64,000 nt of DNA. It comes from Diaphorobacter sp. HDW4A (lineage in GTDB: Bacteria > Pseudomonadota > Gammaproteobacteria > Burkholderiales > Burkholderiaceae_C). Of this stretch, positions 18,826-27,981 are shown piece after piece (the first letter of the stretch is position 1; every line of letters begins with the position of its first letter). The notes below the pieces were generated by a model, which had not been told where the DNA came from, made no database searches, and saw nothing but the letters and a program-made list of their open reading frames with translations. Location of the stretch: positions 5,222,501-5,286,500 of the forward strand of contig NZ_CP049910.1 of assembly GCF_011305995.1 (NCBI RefSeq). The letters run 5' to 3'. A program made the translations under genes and the position numbers.

Positions 18826-19873
18826 GGGCGCAGCTTTTAGTTTCGTCCACATCATGAATCGGTCTGTATCCCGGCCCGAATGACACATCCCCCAAACGCC
18901 AACCCGCGCGGCATGTCACCGCGCCAATGAAGCGGAGCGTGCTGAACCACTGCATGCGGATCACGCCACGCGCGTTGTCGGCGTCCACCTCGGGGTCGCT
19001 CACGCCTGTGCGGCGCAGGGGCTCGTCGTGATAGAGCGTAGTGCCGAAAAGCTGGTCCCACCACGGAAGCACTTGGCCGAAATTGCAGTTGTGGCGCTGG
19101 GGCCGTTCGGCATCGCGCAGCATGTGGTGATTGCGGTGAAAACGTGGCCCGACAAACAGGCGTTCGCCTATCTTGCCGAGCCGGCCCAGACGCAGCGCCA
19201 CGTTGGCGTGCGAGAAGTTCTGCACCAGCTCGCTCAACAACCCGAGTAGCGCGAATTCGGACGGCTCGACGCCCATCACGAGGCCGACGCTGGCGAGAAT
19301 GAGAGACTGCAGCATGCCATCCACATAGTTGCTGCGGTCATTGCTCCAACAGCTCATCTGACGCTGGCTGTGGTGCATGCTGTGCATCGCCCACCACCAC
19401 GGAATCGCGTGTTGGGCACGGTGCATCCAGTAGTAGACGCAGTCATAGACCACGTAGTACACCGCGAACAGCAGATACGGGTGATCGTTGAACCACGGCA
19501 CCCAGGCCTTGAGACCGCTGTGCTCGTCGGTGGCGGGGCCGCCGCCCAACAGGTGCGCAAACGGCATCAGCACGATGAAGCTGAAGATCGGGAACAGGCC
19601 CAGCAGCATCAGCAAGGTGAAGTTGCGGTCGACGGTGGTGTGGCGACGGTCGGCCCAGTGCTCGGCGGGAATCAGGCTCTCGAGCGGTCGCATCACGCAG
19701 CCGATCAGGAACAGCTGCAAGAGGGCGATCATGGTCGCCTGTGCGATCTCGCGCGGATCGCCTGCGGTCTGTGCAATGCCAAGGGCCTGCGTTGCGGGGA
19801 CGACGATGTGGGCCGAGAGGGCGTCGACGACCTGATTCCAGAGTGGGCTGAGGAGATCGGAAATGAACTGCAT
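18803..19873 (-). CDS. Fatty acid hydroxylase / sterol desaturase family membrane enzyme
   Basis: 356 aa. It has several membrane segments (about residues 45-70, 83-105, 128-150, 185-210) and the His clusters of the non-haem di-iron family: HRAQH, HSMHHS and HRNHH. These oxidise or desaturate acyl chains or sterol-like lipids in the membrane; the exact substrate is unknown. The ATG at 19873 (MQFISDLL) is preferred over a longer reading. The last residues (APLTPSPP) and the stop are encoded by a REP-like palindrome, so the original C-terminus may have been altered by that element. Confidence 0.87.
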   Translation of the reverse strand: MQFISDLLSPLWNQVVDALSAHIVVPATQALGIAQTAGDPREIAQATMIALLQLFLIGCVMRPLESLIPAEHWADRRHTTVDRNFTLLMLLGLFPIFSFIVLMPFAHLLGGGPATDEHSGLKAWVPWFNDHPYLLFAVYYVVYDCVYYWMHRAQHAIPWWWAMHSMHHSQRQMSCWSNDRSNYVDGMLQSLILASVGLVMGVEPSEFALLGLLSELVQNFSHANVALRLGRLGKIGERLFVGPRFHRNHHMLRDAERPQRHNCNFGQVLPWWDQLFGTTLYHDEPLRRTGVSDPEVDADNARGVIRMQWFSTLRFIGAVTCRAGWRLGDVSFGPGYRPIHDVDETKSCAPLTPSPP

Positions 19874-19963
19874 ACCGTGCGTGCTACATGCAAACAACGG
19901 CAGGTCGTTCGCGACGCGTCGATTATGAATTTGCTGTGTGTGCGTTGTGTGGAGACACCGCGA

Positions 19964-21130
19964 TCAGGCGTGTGCAAAGCGCAAGACGAAGCTCGTTCCT
20001 CCGCGCGCGGAGGTGGATGTCTGCACCGTGCCGCCCTGGGATTCAGTCAGCGCACGCACGATGGAAAGCCCGAGGCCCGAACCTTCGCGTCGGCGCTTGC
20101 CGGGCGCTATCGCAAAGCGCTGGAATGGATGGCTCTGGAGTTCCTGTGGCAGTCCGGGGCCAGCATCGCTGATCGTTAGCTGCACCCACTCCACGCCATC
20201 TTCGTCTTCTTTCAACTGGACCAGTACATCGAGCCAGTGCCCGGATGCTGCATAGCGGATTGCATTGCTCACCAGGTTCGTGACGATTTGCCGCATTCGG
20301 TCGGCATCGGCGCGGATGTCGCTTTCTGCTTCGTTGGAAGGCAGAGTCAGTTTCAGTTCCATGTCGGCCGCTTGCAGTTGCGGCAGCAGGGCCGAGAGCG
20401 TTTCACTGACCACGATGTTCAGGCACAAGAGCTGCTTTTGCAGCGAGAGCTGCCCGGCGTCGGCCACGGACAATGTGTGCAGATCCTCCACCAGCCGGCT
20501 CAGGTGCTCGGTCTGCGCGAGTAGGGTGCGGAGCTCAGCCTCGTCCGCGACGATGATACCGTCGCACACGGCATGCAATCGCGCTTTGAGCACGGTGATG
20601 GGCGTGCGCAGTTCGTGCGAAATCGAGGCCGCTGTCGCACGCCGCTCTGCCTCCAGTTCGTCGAGCGAATCAATCATATTGTTGAAGGTATGAATGACTT
20701 CGCCCATCTCCCCATGGGCTCCGGAGGAGACAGCGCGCGCAGAGAAGTCGCCCAACTCAACGCGCTTGGCGACTTCGACAATGGACGCTAAAGGCCGGGT
20801 GACGTAGCGCGACACCCAAAAGCCCACGGTCAGGCCAAACGGCAGGCACACGATCAAGCCGATGATCAGCGACATCTGCTCGCCGAAGAACATGTCGCCG
20901 CGCCAATACTGGCCGTAGATCTGCATGGCGCGCGGGCTGTCCTCCAGATCACGCGCGTTGAGCTCGTCAAGCTCTACGCGCACGGCATCGGGCAGATGGT
21001 TGTAGAACTTGTAGTACTGCACGCTGGAAAATGTCCAAGCGCAAGCGGAAAGCAGGGCAATCGTGCTCAGGACGGTGGCGGCGATCCACAGTCCAAAGCG
21101 TACCCAGATGCGGTTCAGCCCTCGCGCCAT
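19964..21130 (-). CDS. Two-component sensor histidine kinase
   Basis: 388 aa inner-membrane kinase. Transmembrane helices at about residues 11-34 and 86-107 enclose a short periplasmic sensor of roughly 50 residues. Then come HAMP (108-160), the H box with H172 in SISHELRTP, the N box (IVTNLVSNAIRYA), DAGPGL and GSGLGLSIV. It resembles BaeS/AdeS-type sensors that control drug efflux. The ATG at 21130 overlaps the regulator's stop by 16 bp, giving a regulator-kinase operon. Its neighbours make the divergent tripartite export operon the probable target. Signal unknown. Confidence 0.9.
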   Translation of the reverse strand: MARGLNRIWVRFGLWIAATVLSTIALLSACAWTFSSVQYYKFYNHLPDAVRVELDELNARDLEDSPRAMQIYGQYWRGDMFFGEQMSLIIGLIVCLPFGLTVGFWVSRYVTRPLASIVEVAKRVELGDFSARAVSSGAHGEMGEVIHTFNNMIDSLDELEAERRATAASISHELRTPITVLKARLHAVCDGIIVADEAELRTLLAQTEHLSRLVEDLHTLSVADAGQLSLQKQLLCLNIVVSETLSALLPQLQAADMELKLTLPSNEAESDIRADADRMRQIVTNLVSNAIRYAASGHWLDVLVQLKEDEDGVEWVQLTISDAGPGLPQELQSHPFQRFAIAPGKRRREGSGLGLSIVRALTESQGGTVQTSTSARGGTSFVLRFAHA

Positions 21131-21837
21131 AGGCGGTATCCGATTCCGCGCACGGTGTCGATGAGGTTCTCCTGACCCGCCAACTGCAGCTTGCGGCGCA
21201 GCTTGGAGAGGTGGGAGTCGATCACCCGCTCGAGCGCGTCGCTCTCGGGCAGGCAATGCTCGATCAGATGCATGCGTGAAAAGCAGCGCCGTGGCTGGGA
21301 CGCGAGCAGCGCCAGCAGTCGGAACTCGGTGAGCGTCAGGGACAGCGGCTGGGCACGGCCGTCCGCGTCATAGAGCACCGCGCTGTGAGCTTCAGCGTCG
21401 ATCTCGAGCGCGCCAATGCGAATGGGGGTAGCGACTGGCAGCGGCTTGGCCTGCGTGCGCCGGAGCACGGCACGCACGCGGGCCACCACTTCGGCCGGGT
21501 TGAACGGTTTGACCACATAGTCGTCCGCGCCGAGGCGCAGCGCCACCAGCTTGTCCACATCGTCAGCCATGGCGGTGACTATGATGACCGGCGTCTGTCC
21601 ATGATCGCGGATGGTGCGCAGCACGTCGATGCCATCCATGGTGGGCAGGTGAATGTCCAGCAGCACCAGATCGGGATGGTGCTGGCGAAACGCCATCACC
21701 GCTTCGGGCCCGTCGTGCGCCATCACGGTACGCAGTCCGTCGCGTTCGAGATAGGCGTTGAGGATGGTGGCGATACCGGGCTCGTCCTCGACAACGAGAA
21801 TTTGTGGGGTCGCGGTGGTGGCGTGCGTCGTGATCAT
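21115..21837 (-). CDS. OmpR-family response regulator
   Basis: 240 aa. Receiver domain: acidic pocket E17/D18, phospho-acceptor D61 in LLDIHLPTMDG, T88 and K110 in DDYVVKPF. The winged-helix output domain runs from about 140 to 235 (LTLTEFRLLALLASQPRR, DSHLSKLRRKL, VRGIGYRL). The form is like BaeR/AdeR. ATG 21837 places the receiver's first strand ten residues in. Divergent from the outer membrane factor gene over about 190 bp that carries two related palindromes. Confidence 0.93.
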   Translation of the reverse strand: MITTHATTATPQILVVEDEPGIATILNAYLERDGLRTVMAHDGPEAVMAFRQHHPDLVLLDIHLPTMDGIDVLRTIRDHGQTPVIIVTAMADDVDKLVALRLGADDYVVKPFNPAEVVARVRAVLRRTQAKPLPVATPIRIGALEIDAEAHSAVLYDADGRAQPLSLTLTEFRLLALLASQPRRCFSRMHLIEHCLPESDALERVIDSHLSKLRRKLQLAGQENLIDTVRGIGYRLWREG

Positions 21838-21904
21838 GACAGGTGCTCGAAAAGACGAGCAAACCGCTGGTTGCGGACTTTGCTTGAAGTCATTATGGAC
21901 GCAA

Positions 21905-21967
21905 GTCGCAAAGCTTGCGACCATTGTAGGTGTCTCCATCTTTCCTCCATGAATCCTGCAAGCTTGC
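21905..21967. promoter_or_regulatory. Two related palindromes between regulator and export operon
   Basis: GTCGCAA-AGC-TTGCGAC (21905-21921) is a perfect inverted repeat, and GCAAGCTTGC (21958-21967) is a perfect 10-bp palindrome sharing the GCAAGCTTGCG core. They lie between the divergent regulator (ATG 21837) and export operon (start 22031). Their position suits operators for the response regulator, though OmpR-family sites are more often direct repeats. Confidence 0.4.
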
Positions 21968-22030
21968 GCAAGTTTGAGGCGGCCCAATCGGACAAATCCA
22001 TAGGTATCGGCCTGTCGCGGGGAGCGTTCC

Positions 22031-23485
22031 GTGAAGCCATGTTGCCCTCGCATCAGAGTGAAATTTCGTTCGCTTTCCTTCGCTTGTGTTCTTGCTGTGA
22101 CGGCCGTGTTGGCCGGTTGCATGAGCGCGCCTGCGCCCGAGCTGGATCACTCCACGCCGTCGCAATGGACCGAGGCATCGTCGGGAGCCGTGCCCGGCAC
22201 GGGAGCGCGCCTGACGGTGGCCGATCTGCAGACATGGTGGAAGCGCTGGGATGATCCTCAGCTGAATGTGCTGGTGGACCGCGCGCTCGCGCAGAACCTC
22301 AATCTTGCGCAGGCGTTGGGGCGCCTCAAACAGCAGCGCTTGCTGATGGGCGTTGCCTCCGCCAGCTACAAGCCCGAATTCACGGCGGGCGCACGCACGT
22401 TGCAGGATGTCGCTGCCGTCGATTCGTATTTCCACGCCAGCATCGACGCCACATGGGACTTGGGTCTCTTTGGTGCGCGTGAATCGTCCATGGCGGCGGC
22501 GCGCGGAGAACTGCTCAACGCCCAGGCGCAGTTGCGCGGCGCAAGCATCAATCTGGTGGCCGATACCGTGCGCCGCTATCTCGACATCCGGCTCGCCCAG
22601 AGCCAGCGCGTCTTGCTCGCGCAGCGTGTGGCATTGGATCAGCGTGCATTGGGCCTCAGCGAGGTGCGACTGGCTCAGCAGATCGATTCGTCCGACAGCG
22701 TGCACCAAGCCCGCATGCAGTGGCAGCAAAGCCGCAGCCAGCTCATCGAGCTCAAGGAGCAGCAAAGTCGCGCCGCTCATGCGTTGGCGGTGCTGCTCGG
22801 GCAAGCCCAGCCGGACGCCGAATGGCTGGCCGAGACTTCCATGGTGCGACTGCCTCTGCCCGAGCAGTTTGCGCTGCAGGTGCTGCCCGCTGATCTTCTG
22901 CGCACGCGGCCCGACATCGAGACGGCGGAGGCCTCTGTGCAGCGCGCGGCGGGCGCACTCGGTTTGTCGCGCTCGGCGCTCTATCCTCGCTTTGCGCTGT
23001 CGGGCTCGCTGCTGTATTCCTACAACCTCACGCAAAATTTGCGCACTACATCGAATCAGATGCCGCTTGTCGGACCGATCATCGACATACCGCTCTTCGA
23101 CTGGTGGCGTCGACGCTCGCAAGCCGATGCTGACGAGGCCGCGCTTGATGTGGCTATCGCGGGCTACCGTCAGAGCGTGCTCGAGGGCATTGCCGATGTC
23201 GAGGGGGCGCTGGCAGGGCTGAATGCACAGCGCGAGCGCATGGCCGCTCTGCTGGAGGCCGAAGCCTTGATCCGCAAGCGCGAGGGCGTGCTCGAGCGCC
23301 GCCAGAAGTTGGGTCTTTCCAGTGATTGGGGGCGCCTTGCCGAGCAGCGTGCCGATCTGGTCAACCGTGCCGATCAGAACATTGCGCAGGGTGCTCAGGC
23401 CCTCGCCTATGTGGCGCTGTTCAAGGCGCTGGGTGGTGCGCCGTTGCCGGTGGAGCCTGAGTCTGCGACGGAGGCCGCGCGATGA
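22031..23485 (+). CDS. Outer membrane efflux lipoprotein (NodT/TolC-like)
   Basis: 484 aa. An N-terminal lipoprotein signal with lipobox LAGC precedes two outer membrane efflux repeats (about residues 60-260 and 275-470), the trimeric channel-tunnel fold. Typical blocks are WWKRWDDPQLNVLVDRAL, YPRFALSGS and LPLVGPIIDIPLFDWWRRR. It provides the outer membrane exit of a tripartite pump. The GTG at 22031 has GGGGAG seven bases upstream; a GTG nine codons later is an alternative. First gene of a nine-gene operon, overlapping the permease by 4 bp. Confidence 0.9.
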   Translation: MKPCCPRIRVKFRSLSFACVLAVTAVLAGCMSAPAPELDHSTPSQWTEASSGAVPGTGARLTVADLQTWWKRWDDPQLNVLVDRALAQNLNLAQALGRLKQQRLLMGVASASYKPEFTAGARTLQDVAAVDSYFHASIDATWDLGLFGARESSMAAARGELLNAQAQLRGASINLVADTVRRYLDIRLAQSQRVLLAQRVALDQRALGLSEVRLAQQIDSSDSVHQARMQWQQSRSQLIELKEQQSRAAHALAVLLGQAQPDAEWLAETSMVRLPLPEQFALQVLPADLLRTRPDIETAEASVQRAAGALGLSRSALYPRFALSGSLLYSYNLTQNLRTTSNQMPLVGPIIDIPLFDWWRRRSQADADEAALDVAIAGYRQSVLEGIADVEGALAGLNAQRERMAALLEAEALIRKREGVLERRQKLGLSSDWGRLAEQRADLVNRADQNIAQGAQALAYVALFKALGGAPLPVEPESATEAAR

Positions 23486-24627
23486 TCGCTCTGGCGCGCA
23501 AGACCCTCGCCTACGAATGGCGCCGTTTTGTGCCATCGGTGTTCGCTGTGGGCTTCGCTGGCGTGCTGCTGGTGATGCAGGCGGCGCTGGTGCTGGGCAT
23601 CTTCAGCACCGCAGCAATCTATGTGAGCGCGACCTCGGCCGATCTGTGGGTCGGTTACCCCGGCACGCAGAGCGTGAACTTCGGTCGCAACATTGGCCCC
23701 GATGTCGAGATGCGCCTGCGCATGGATCCCGACATCGCCGCCGTCGAACCCTATGTCTGGGTCGATGGTGACTGGCGCGCGCGCAGCGTCACGGCTGAGG
23801 CGGTGGGTGGCGTGTCCATCTACCTCTCCGGTATCTCGACGTCCTCGGACGCGATGATGTTCGACCACGTGCTCGCGCCTTGGCAGCGCAACATGCTGCG
23901 CGAGCCCGGAGCGGTCATCGTCGACCGTGCGGATCTGCCCACGCTGGCTTCGGCCGAAGGCGGTGCGGCATGGATCAACAACCACCCGGTGCGCATCGTC
24001 GCTGCGGTCGACGGACTGCGGGGGCTGGGCGGTGTCAACGTGATCACGTCACTTGAAAGCGCGCGCGAGATTTCGGAACAATCGGCCAACCACGGCAGCA
24101 CCTATCTGGTCGCTCGTGTGCGCAGCGGCGCCGCGCTGCCTGCCGTGCAGGACCGACTCAACAAGGGCGGCGTGAATTTCGGACCACATGAAGTCTGGAC
24201 AGCAGCGGCCTTCGCACGCCGCTCGCAGTTCTACTGGATGTTCGATACCGGTGCGGGCGCTGGCGTGCTGTTCATGGCCATCATTGTGTGCTTTGTGGGT
24301 GCTGTGGTGACGAGCCAGTCACTCAAGTCGGTTGTGGCGGGGTCGGCACGCGAGTATGCTGTGCTCAACGCGTTGGGCGTGAGCCGCGGCGCTTTGGGCC
24401 GAGTGGTCGTGGAGCAGGCGCTGTGGATTGGTGGGCTGGGCCTGCTGATGGCGGCGCTCGCCAGCCTGGCGCTGCTGTCTGTAGCGCGTGTGTACCGCGT
24501 GCCGGTGGCGCTCAATGGTCAGGCGATGCTCGCCTGCGCGGCGCTCATTGCTGTGCTGGCATTTCTCTCGGGCATCGGCGCGATGCGTGGACTTCTGCGC
24601 GCTGATCCGGCCACATTGCTGAGGTGA
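23482..24627 (+). CDS. ABC transporter permease, FtsX/DevC-like
   Basis: 381 aa. One N-terminal transmembrane helix (about residues 17-40), a periplasmic domain of roughly 200 residues, and three C-terminal helices (about 260-285, 310-335, 345-370) are the topology of MacB/FtsX-type permeases. The sequence closely recalls DevC of heterocyst glycolipid export. Such permeases act as mechanotransmitters, pushing periplasmic substrates through a TolC-like channel. It starts inside the last codons of the outer membrane factor gene, so translation is coupled. Confidence 0.88.
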   Translation: MIALARKTLAYEWRRFVPSVFAVGFAGVLLVMQAALVLGIFSTAAIYVSATSADLWVGYPGTQSVNFGRNIGPDVEMRLRMDPDIAAVEPYVWVDGDWRARSVTAEAVGGVSIYLSGISTSSDAMMFDHVLAPWQRNMLREPGAVIVDRADLPTLASAEGGAAWINNHPVRIVAAVDGLRGLGGVNVITSLESAREISEQSANHGSTYLVARVRSGAALPAVQDRLNKGGVNFGPHEVWTAAAFARRSQFYWMFDTGAGAGVLFMAIIVCFVGAVVTSQSLKSVVAGSAREYAVLNALGVSRGALGRVVVEQALWIGGLGLLMAALASLALLSVARVYRVPVALNGQAMLACAALIAVLAFLSGIGAMRGLLRADPATLLR

Positions 24628-24640
24628 TGGCGTCCTGAAC

Positions 24641-25414
24641 ATGATGATGAACCCCACCACCCCCGAACCCGTCACCACCCGGCTGCAGGCCGAGCCCAGC
24701 CTGCAGGCCGTGGCGCTCAAGAAGTCCTATCTCTCTGGCGTGGTGCGGGTGCATGTGCTGCAGGGGCTGAGCGTGTCGCTTTATCCCGGTGAGCTGTCGC
24801 TGATTTCCGGTCCATCGGGCTGCGGCAAAAGCACGCTGTTGTCATTGATGTCGGGACTGCTCACGCCGGACAGCGGCAAAGCGCTCGCGCTGGGGCAGGA
24901 CCTTGAACGCCTGAGCGCGAGCGAGCTTGAACGTTTCCGTCTGCGCCACACCGGGTTCGTGTTTCAGGGCTTCAACCTGTTCCCGGCGCTCACGGCCATG
25001 GAGCAGGTCCAGTTGCCGCTGGGCTATATGGGCATCCGCTCGTCAGAGACAAAGCGCCGTGCACAGCAGGCGTTGGACGAGGTCGGCCTCTCGCACCGGG
25101 CACACATGCGCCCGGCCGAGCTCTCGGGCGGCGAAAAGCAGCGTGTGGCCATCGCCCGCGCCATGGCCAAGCAGCCGCAGTTGCTGTTTGCCGATGAACC
25201 CACCAGTGCGCTGGATGCCGAAAGCGGCCAGCGCGTGATTGACATCCTGCACCGCGCGGCGCGCGCGCACGGCACGACGGTGCTATGCGTGAGCCACGAC
25301 CCGCGTCTGGTGCGCCACGCGGATCGCGTGCTCAGCATGGAGGACGGCGCCATTCGCAGCGACTGGCGTCAGAACGCTTCGCTCGCAGCAGACGATCAAG
25401 GAACGGAGCAATGA
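24641..25414 (+). CDS. ABC transporter ATP-binding protein (DevA/MacB-type)
   Basis: 257 aa cytoplasmic ATPase partner of the permease. Walker A GPSGCGKS, Q-loop FVFQGFN, signature LSGGEKQR, Walker B LLFADEP and the H-loop VSHD are all present, so it should be active. The three consecutive ATG codons at 24641 leave the exact start open. It overlaps the following lipoprotein gene by ATGA. Confidence 0.93.
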   Translation: MMMNPTTPEPVTTRLQAEPSLQAVALKKSYLSGVVRVHVLQGLSVSLYPGELSLISGPSGCGKSTLLSLMSGLLTPDSGKALALGQDLERLSASELERFRLRHTGFVFQGFNLFPALTAMEQVQLPLGYMGIRSSETKRRAQQALDEVGLSHRAHMRPAELSGGEKQRVAIARAMAKQPQLLFADEPTSALDAESGQRVIDILHRAARAHGTTVLCVSHDPRLVRHADRVLSMEDGAIRSDWRQNASLAADDQGTEQ

Positions 25415-26346
25415 ACAAGACCCTGCGCCTTTCAACGGCTTATCTGGCGGTGGCCGCGGCAATTGCAGCGCTGCTTGCGGGATGCTCGCCATCGAAAGGT
25501 GACCTGCCTGCATCCACCGCTCAAGCGGCCATCGCTGCGACGCCGCAGAGCGGACCCGCTGCGGTGGCACGCGGCAAGATCGAAGTGGAGGGTGGCCTGA
25601 TCGACCTTGCGCCTGGCATCAACGGCACCGTTCAGCAATTGCCGGTGAAGGAAGGCCAGAGCGTGCCACGCGGCCAACTGCTGATGCGCATGGCCGACGA
25701 TGCCTCGCGCGCCGATCTGTTGGTGGCCGAATCGGAATGGAAGCTCGCCGAGGCGCGCCTTTCGGCCAAGACCAAGCGCCTGCCGTTGGTCAAGACCATG
25801 CACGCCCGCTGGCAGAACGCCGCGCGTGAAGGCGCTGCGGATGCGCACAGCGTGGACGAGGCAGCCCAGCAACTGCGTGATGCGCAATCCGAAGCCGATG
25901 TGGCGCAGGCCGAGGTGAAGGTGGCTCAGGCCAAGGTCGAGCAGCTGCGCGCCGTGCAAAGGCGCTTCGAGCTGCATGCGCCTGAGGCCGGAACCATTGT
26001 GCGCATACGCACCCATGCAGGCAGCCAGGCCGGACCCGCGCAGACGGTGATCACGCTGCTGCCGCAAAAACCGCTCATCGTGCGGGCCGAACTCAATGAA
26101 AGCTTTGCCAACGCGGTGCGCGAAGGCATGCACGCCACCGTGGTGCTGGACGGCGACGCTGGCAACAACACGGTGGCGCTTCCCGATGCCAAGGTGCTGC
26201 GCATCAGCCCGGTGTTCGGTGCCGCGCATCTACAGGAAGACACACAACGCGGGCCCGTACGCATCATCGAATGCGTGCTGGTATTCGACCAACCACCAGC
26301 CAAGGCCCGTGTGGGTCAGAACGTGAGGGTGACTTTCCATGAATAA
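25411..26346 (+). CDS. Membrane fusion (periplasmic adaptor) lipoprotein, HlyD/DevB-like
   Basis: 311 aa. The signal ends in a lipobox (LLAGC). It then shows a lipoyl/barrel-sandwich half (GTVQQLPVKEGQSVPRGQLLMRM), a long coiled-coil hairpin rich in Ala, Glu and Gln (about residues 95-185), the second lipoyl half (FELHAPEAGTIVRI) and a beta-barrel domain. It links the ABC permease with the outer membrane channel. The ATG overlaps the ATPase stop (ATGA) and its own end overlaps the HAD gene by 8 bp. Confidence 0.88.
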   Translation: MNKTLRLSTAYLAVAAAIAALLAGCSPSKGDLPASTAQAAIAATPQSGPAAVARGKIEVEGGLIDLAPGINGTVQQLPVKEGQSVPRGQLLMRMADDASRADLLVAESEWKLAEARLSAKTKRLPLVKTMHARWQNAAREGAADAHSVDEAAQQLRDAQSEADVAQAEVKVAQAKVEQLRAVQRRFELHAPEAGTIVRIRTHAGSQAGPAQTVITLLPQKPLIVRAELNESFANAVREGMHATVVLDGDAGNNTVALPDAKVLRISPVFGAAHLQEDTQRGPVRIIECVLVFDQPPAKARVGQNVRVTFHE

Positions 26347-27046
26347 CCGCATCATCCAACTGCACCCCCATCCCGCCACCCCCGGCTGGATGGTGCAATC
26401 CGACTTCGACGGCACCATCAGCGTGCTCGATGTGACCGACACCCTGCTCAACCGCTTCGGCCAACCCGGTTGGCAGGAACTGGAGGATGCATGGGAGCGC
26501 GGCGAAATCGGCTCGCGCGAATGCATGAAGGGTCAGGTCGCTCTTCTCGACATGAGCGAAGCCGAACTGCGTGCGCATCTCGACACGATTCAGATCGATC
26601 CCGGCTTTGTCGGCTTTGTCGACATCGCGCGCACTCACGGCATCACGGTGCAGGTGGTGAGCGACGGCATTGACTACGCTATCCGCCATGTGCTTGCGCG
26701 CCATTGCCTTGGGCATCTCGAAGTGATTGCGAACCGCCTCGTGCAGACCGGTGAGCGCAGCTGGCGTCTGGATTCGCCATGGGCCAGTGCCCGCTGCCAG
26801 CGCGCCAGCGGCAACTGCAAGTGCGAGCGTCTGGCAGAGCAGCAGAATCTGCATGGACGTGTGCTCTATGTGGGCGATAGCACCTCGGATTTCTGCGTCT
26901 CGCACATGGCGGATTTTGTGCTGGCCAAGTACAAGCTCATCGCGCATTGCGAGCAGCACGGCATATCGCACGCGCCCTTCGAGACCTTCACGCAGGCTAC
27001 GACACTGCTCGAGAAGGTCGCGCTGGGGCTGGAGGTACTGGCATGA
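26339..27046 (+). CDS. HAD-IB phosphatase, MtnX/SerB-like
   Basis: 235 aa. Motif I DFDGTIS (nucleophile Asp near residue 22), motif II near VVSDG and motif IV GDSTSDFCV are those of HAD-superfamily phosphatases. The overall pattern follows MtnX, the phosphatase of methionine salvage, and phosphoserine phosphatases. No other methionine-salvage gene is present, and the gene is embedded in an export operon, so a different phosphorylated small molecule is likelier. Overlaps both neighbours. Confidence 0.82.
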   Translation: MNNRIIQLHPHPATPGWMVQSDFDGTISVLDVTDTLLNRFGQPGWQELEDAWERGEIGSRECMKGQVALLDMSEAELRAHLDTIQIDPGFVGFVDIARTHGITVQVVSDGIDYAIRHVLARHCLGHLEVIANRLVQTGERSWRLDSPWASARCQRASGNCKCERLAEQQNLHGRVLYVGDSTSDFCVSHMADFVLAKYKLIAHCEQHGISHAPFETFTQATTLLEKVALGLEVLA

Positions 27047-27981
27047 ATGCGGTAGACGGTTTTCACCTCCTGCAGCAAAGCGAGAGCGAACAGAACTTGG
27101 AATCTCACTCGCAGGCGCTGCAGCGCCTGTGCCTTACTGCCAATGAATTCGTGATGCCGGGCTCCGGCCCTGAGGCGCGCACTGGCGTGCTGCTGGTACA
27201 CGGCCTCACAGGTACACCGGCTGAAATGCGCGTGCTTGCCAAAGGCTTGAACCGTCAGGGCTTCACCGTGTACGCGGTGCAACTCGCAGGCCATTGCGGC
27301 GTGATGGAAGACCTGGTGCACACGCGCTGGCAGGATTGGCTGGCGAGCGTGGAATCGGGGCTTGCACGTTTCTCCGGGCATGTCGATCAAGTGGTGGTTG
27401 GTGGCCTCTCGATGGGCGCGCTGCTGTCGCTGGCCGTGGCCGAAAAGTGTGCCGACAAGGTGGCGGGCGTGTGCGCGCTGTCCACCACGTTCCGCTATGA
27501 CGGCTGGAGCATTCCGTCATACACCAAGCTCTCGTTTCTGCTGCCGCTGTTCCGCTCGCTCGGCATCGGCCGCAATAGCGTGTTCATGGAAGCACCGCCC
27601 TACGGCATCAAGGACGAAGCGCTGCGCGCGCGCATCGTCGAGCAGATGCACAGCGGCAACAGCGCTGCGGCGGGGCTACCGGGCAATCCGTGGTGGTCGA
27701 TCATCGAGCTGCGCCGGCTGTCGACGCATGTGCAATCGCATCTGGCCGACATCCACGCGCCCTGTCTTGTGATTCATGCGAGCGAAGACGACATCTCCCA
27801 TGTCTCCAACGCGCACGACATCGAGCGCAAGGCGGTGAATGCCAAAGTCAAACTGGTGCTGCTGGACAACTGTTATCACATGATCACCATTGACCGCGAA
27901 CGCCGCACGGTGATCGCGCGCATCAACGATTTCCTTGGCCGCATCTCTGCCACACGAACGGAGGCCGCGCAGCATGGGTAG
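27043..27981 (+). CDS. Alpha/beta hydrolase (carboxylesterase-like)
   Basis: 312 aa. VLLVHGLTGTPAEM gives the oxyanion loop, GLSMGA the nucleophile elbow (Ser), and the Asp and His of the triad fit HASEDDISH and NCYHMITID. It resembles Est30-type carboxylesterases and monoacylglycerol lipases. In this operon it could cleave or transfer an acyl group. ATG overlaps the preceding stop by ATGA; its end overlaps the next gene by 8 bp. Confidence 0.87.
   Translation: MNAVDGFHLLQQSESEQNLESHSQALQRLCLTANEFVMPGSGPEARTGVLLVHGLTGTPAEMRVLAKGLNRQGFTVYAVQLAGHCGVMEDLVHTRWQDWLASVESGLARFSGHVDQVVVGGLSMGALLSLAVAEKCADKVAGVCALSTTFRYDGWSIPSYTKLSFLLPLFRSLGIGRNSVFMEAPPYGIKDEALRARIVEQMHSGNSAAAGLPGNPWWSIIELRRLSTHVQSHLADIHAPCLVIHASEDDISHVSNAHDIERKAVNAKVKLVLLDNCYHMITIDRERRTVIARINDFLGRISATRTEAAQHG

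Noticed and set aside
21893..23536. Open frame on the minus strand opposite the outer membrane factor
   Set aside because: Arg/His-rich translation without domains; the opposite strand encodes a clear efflux lipoprotein with a signal sequence.
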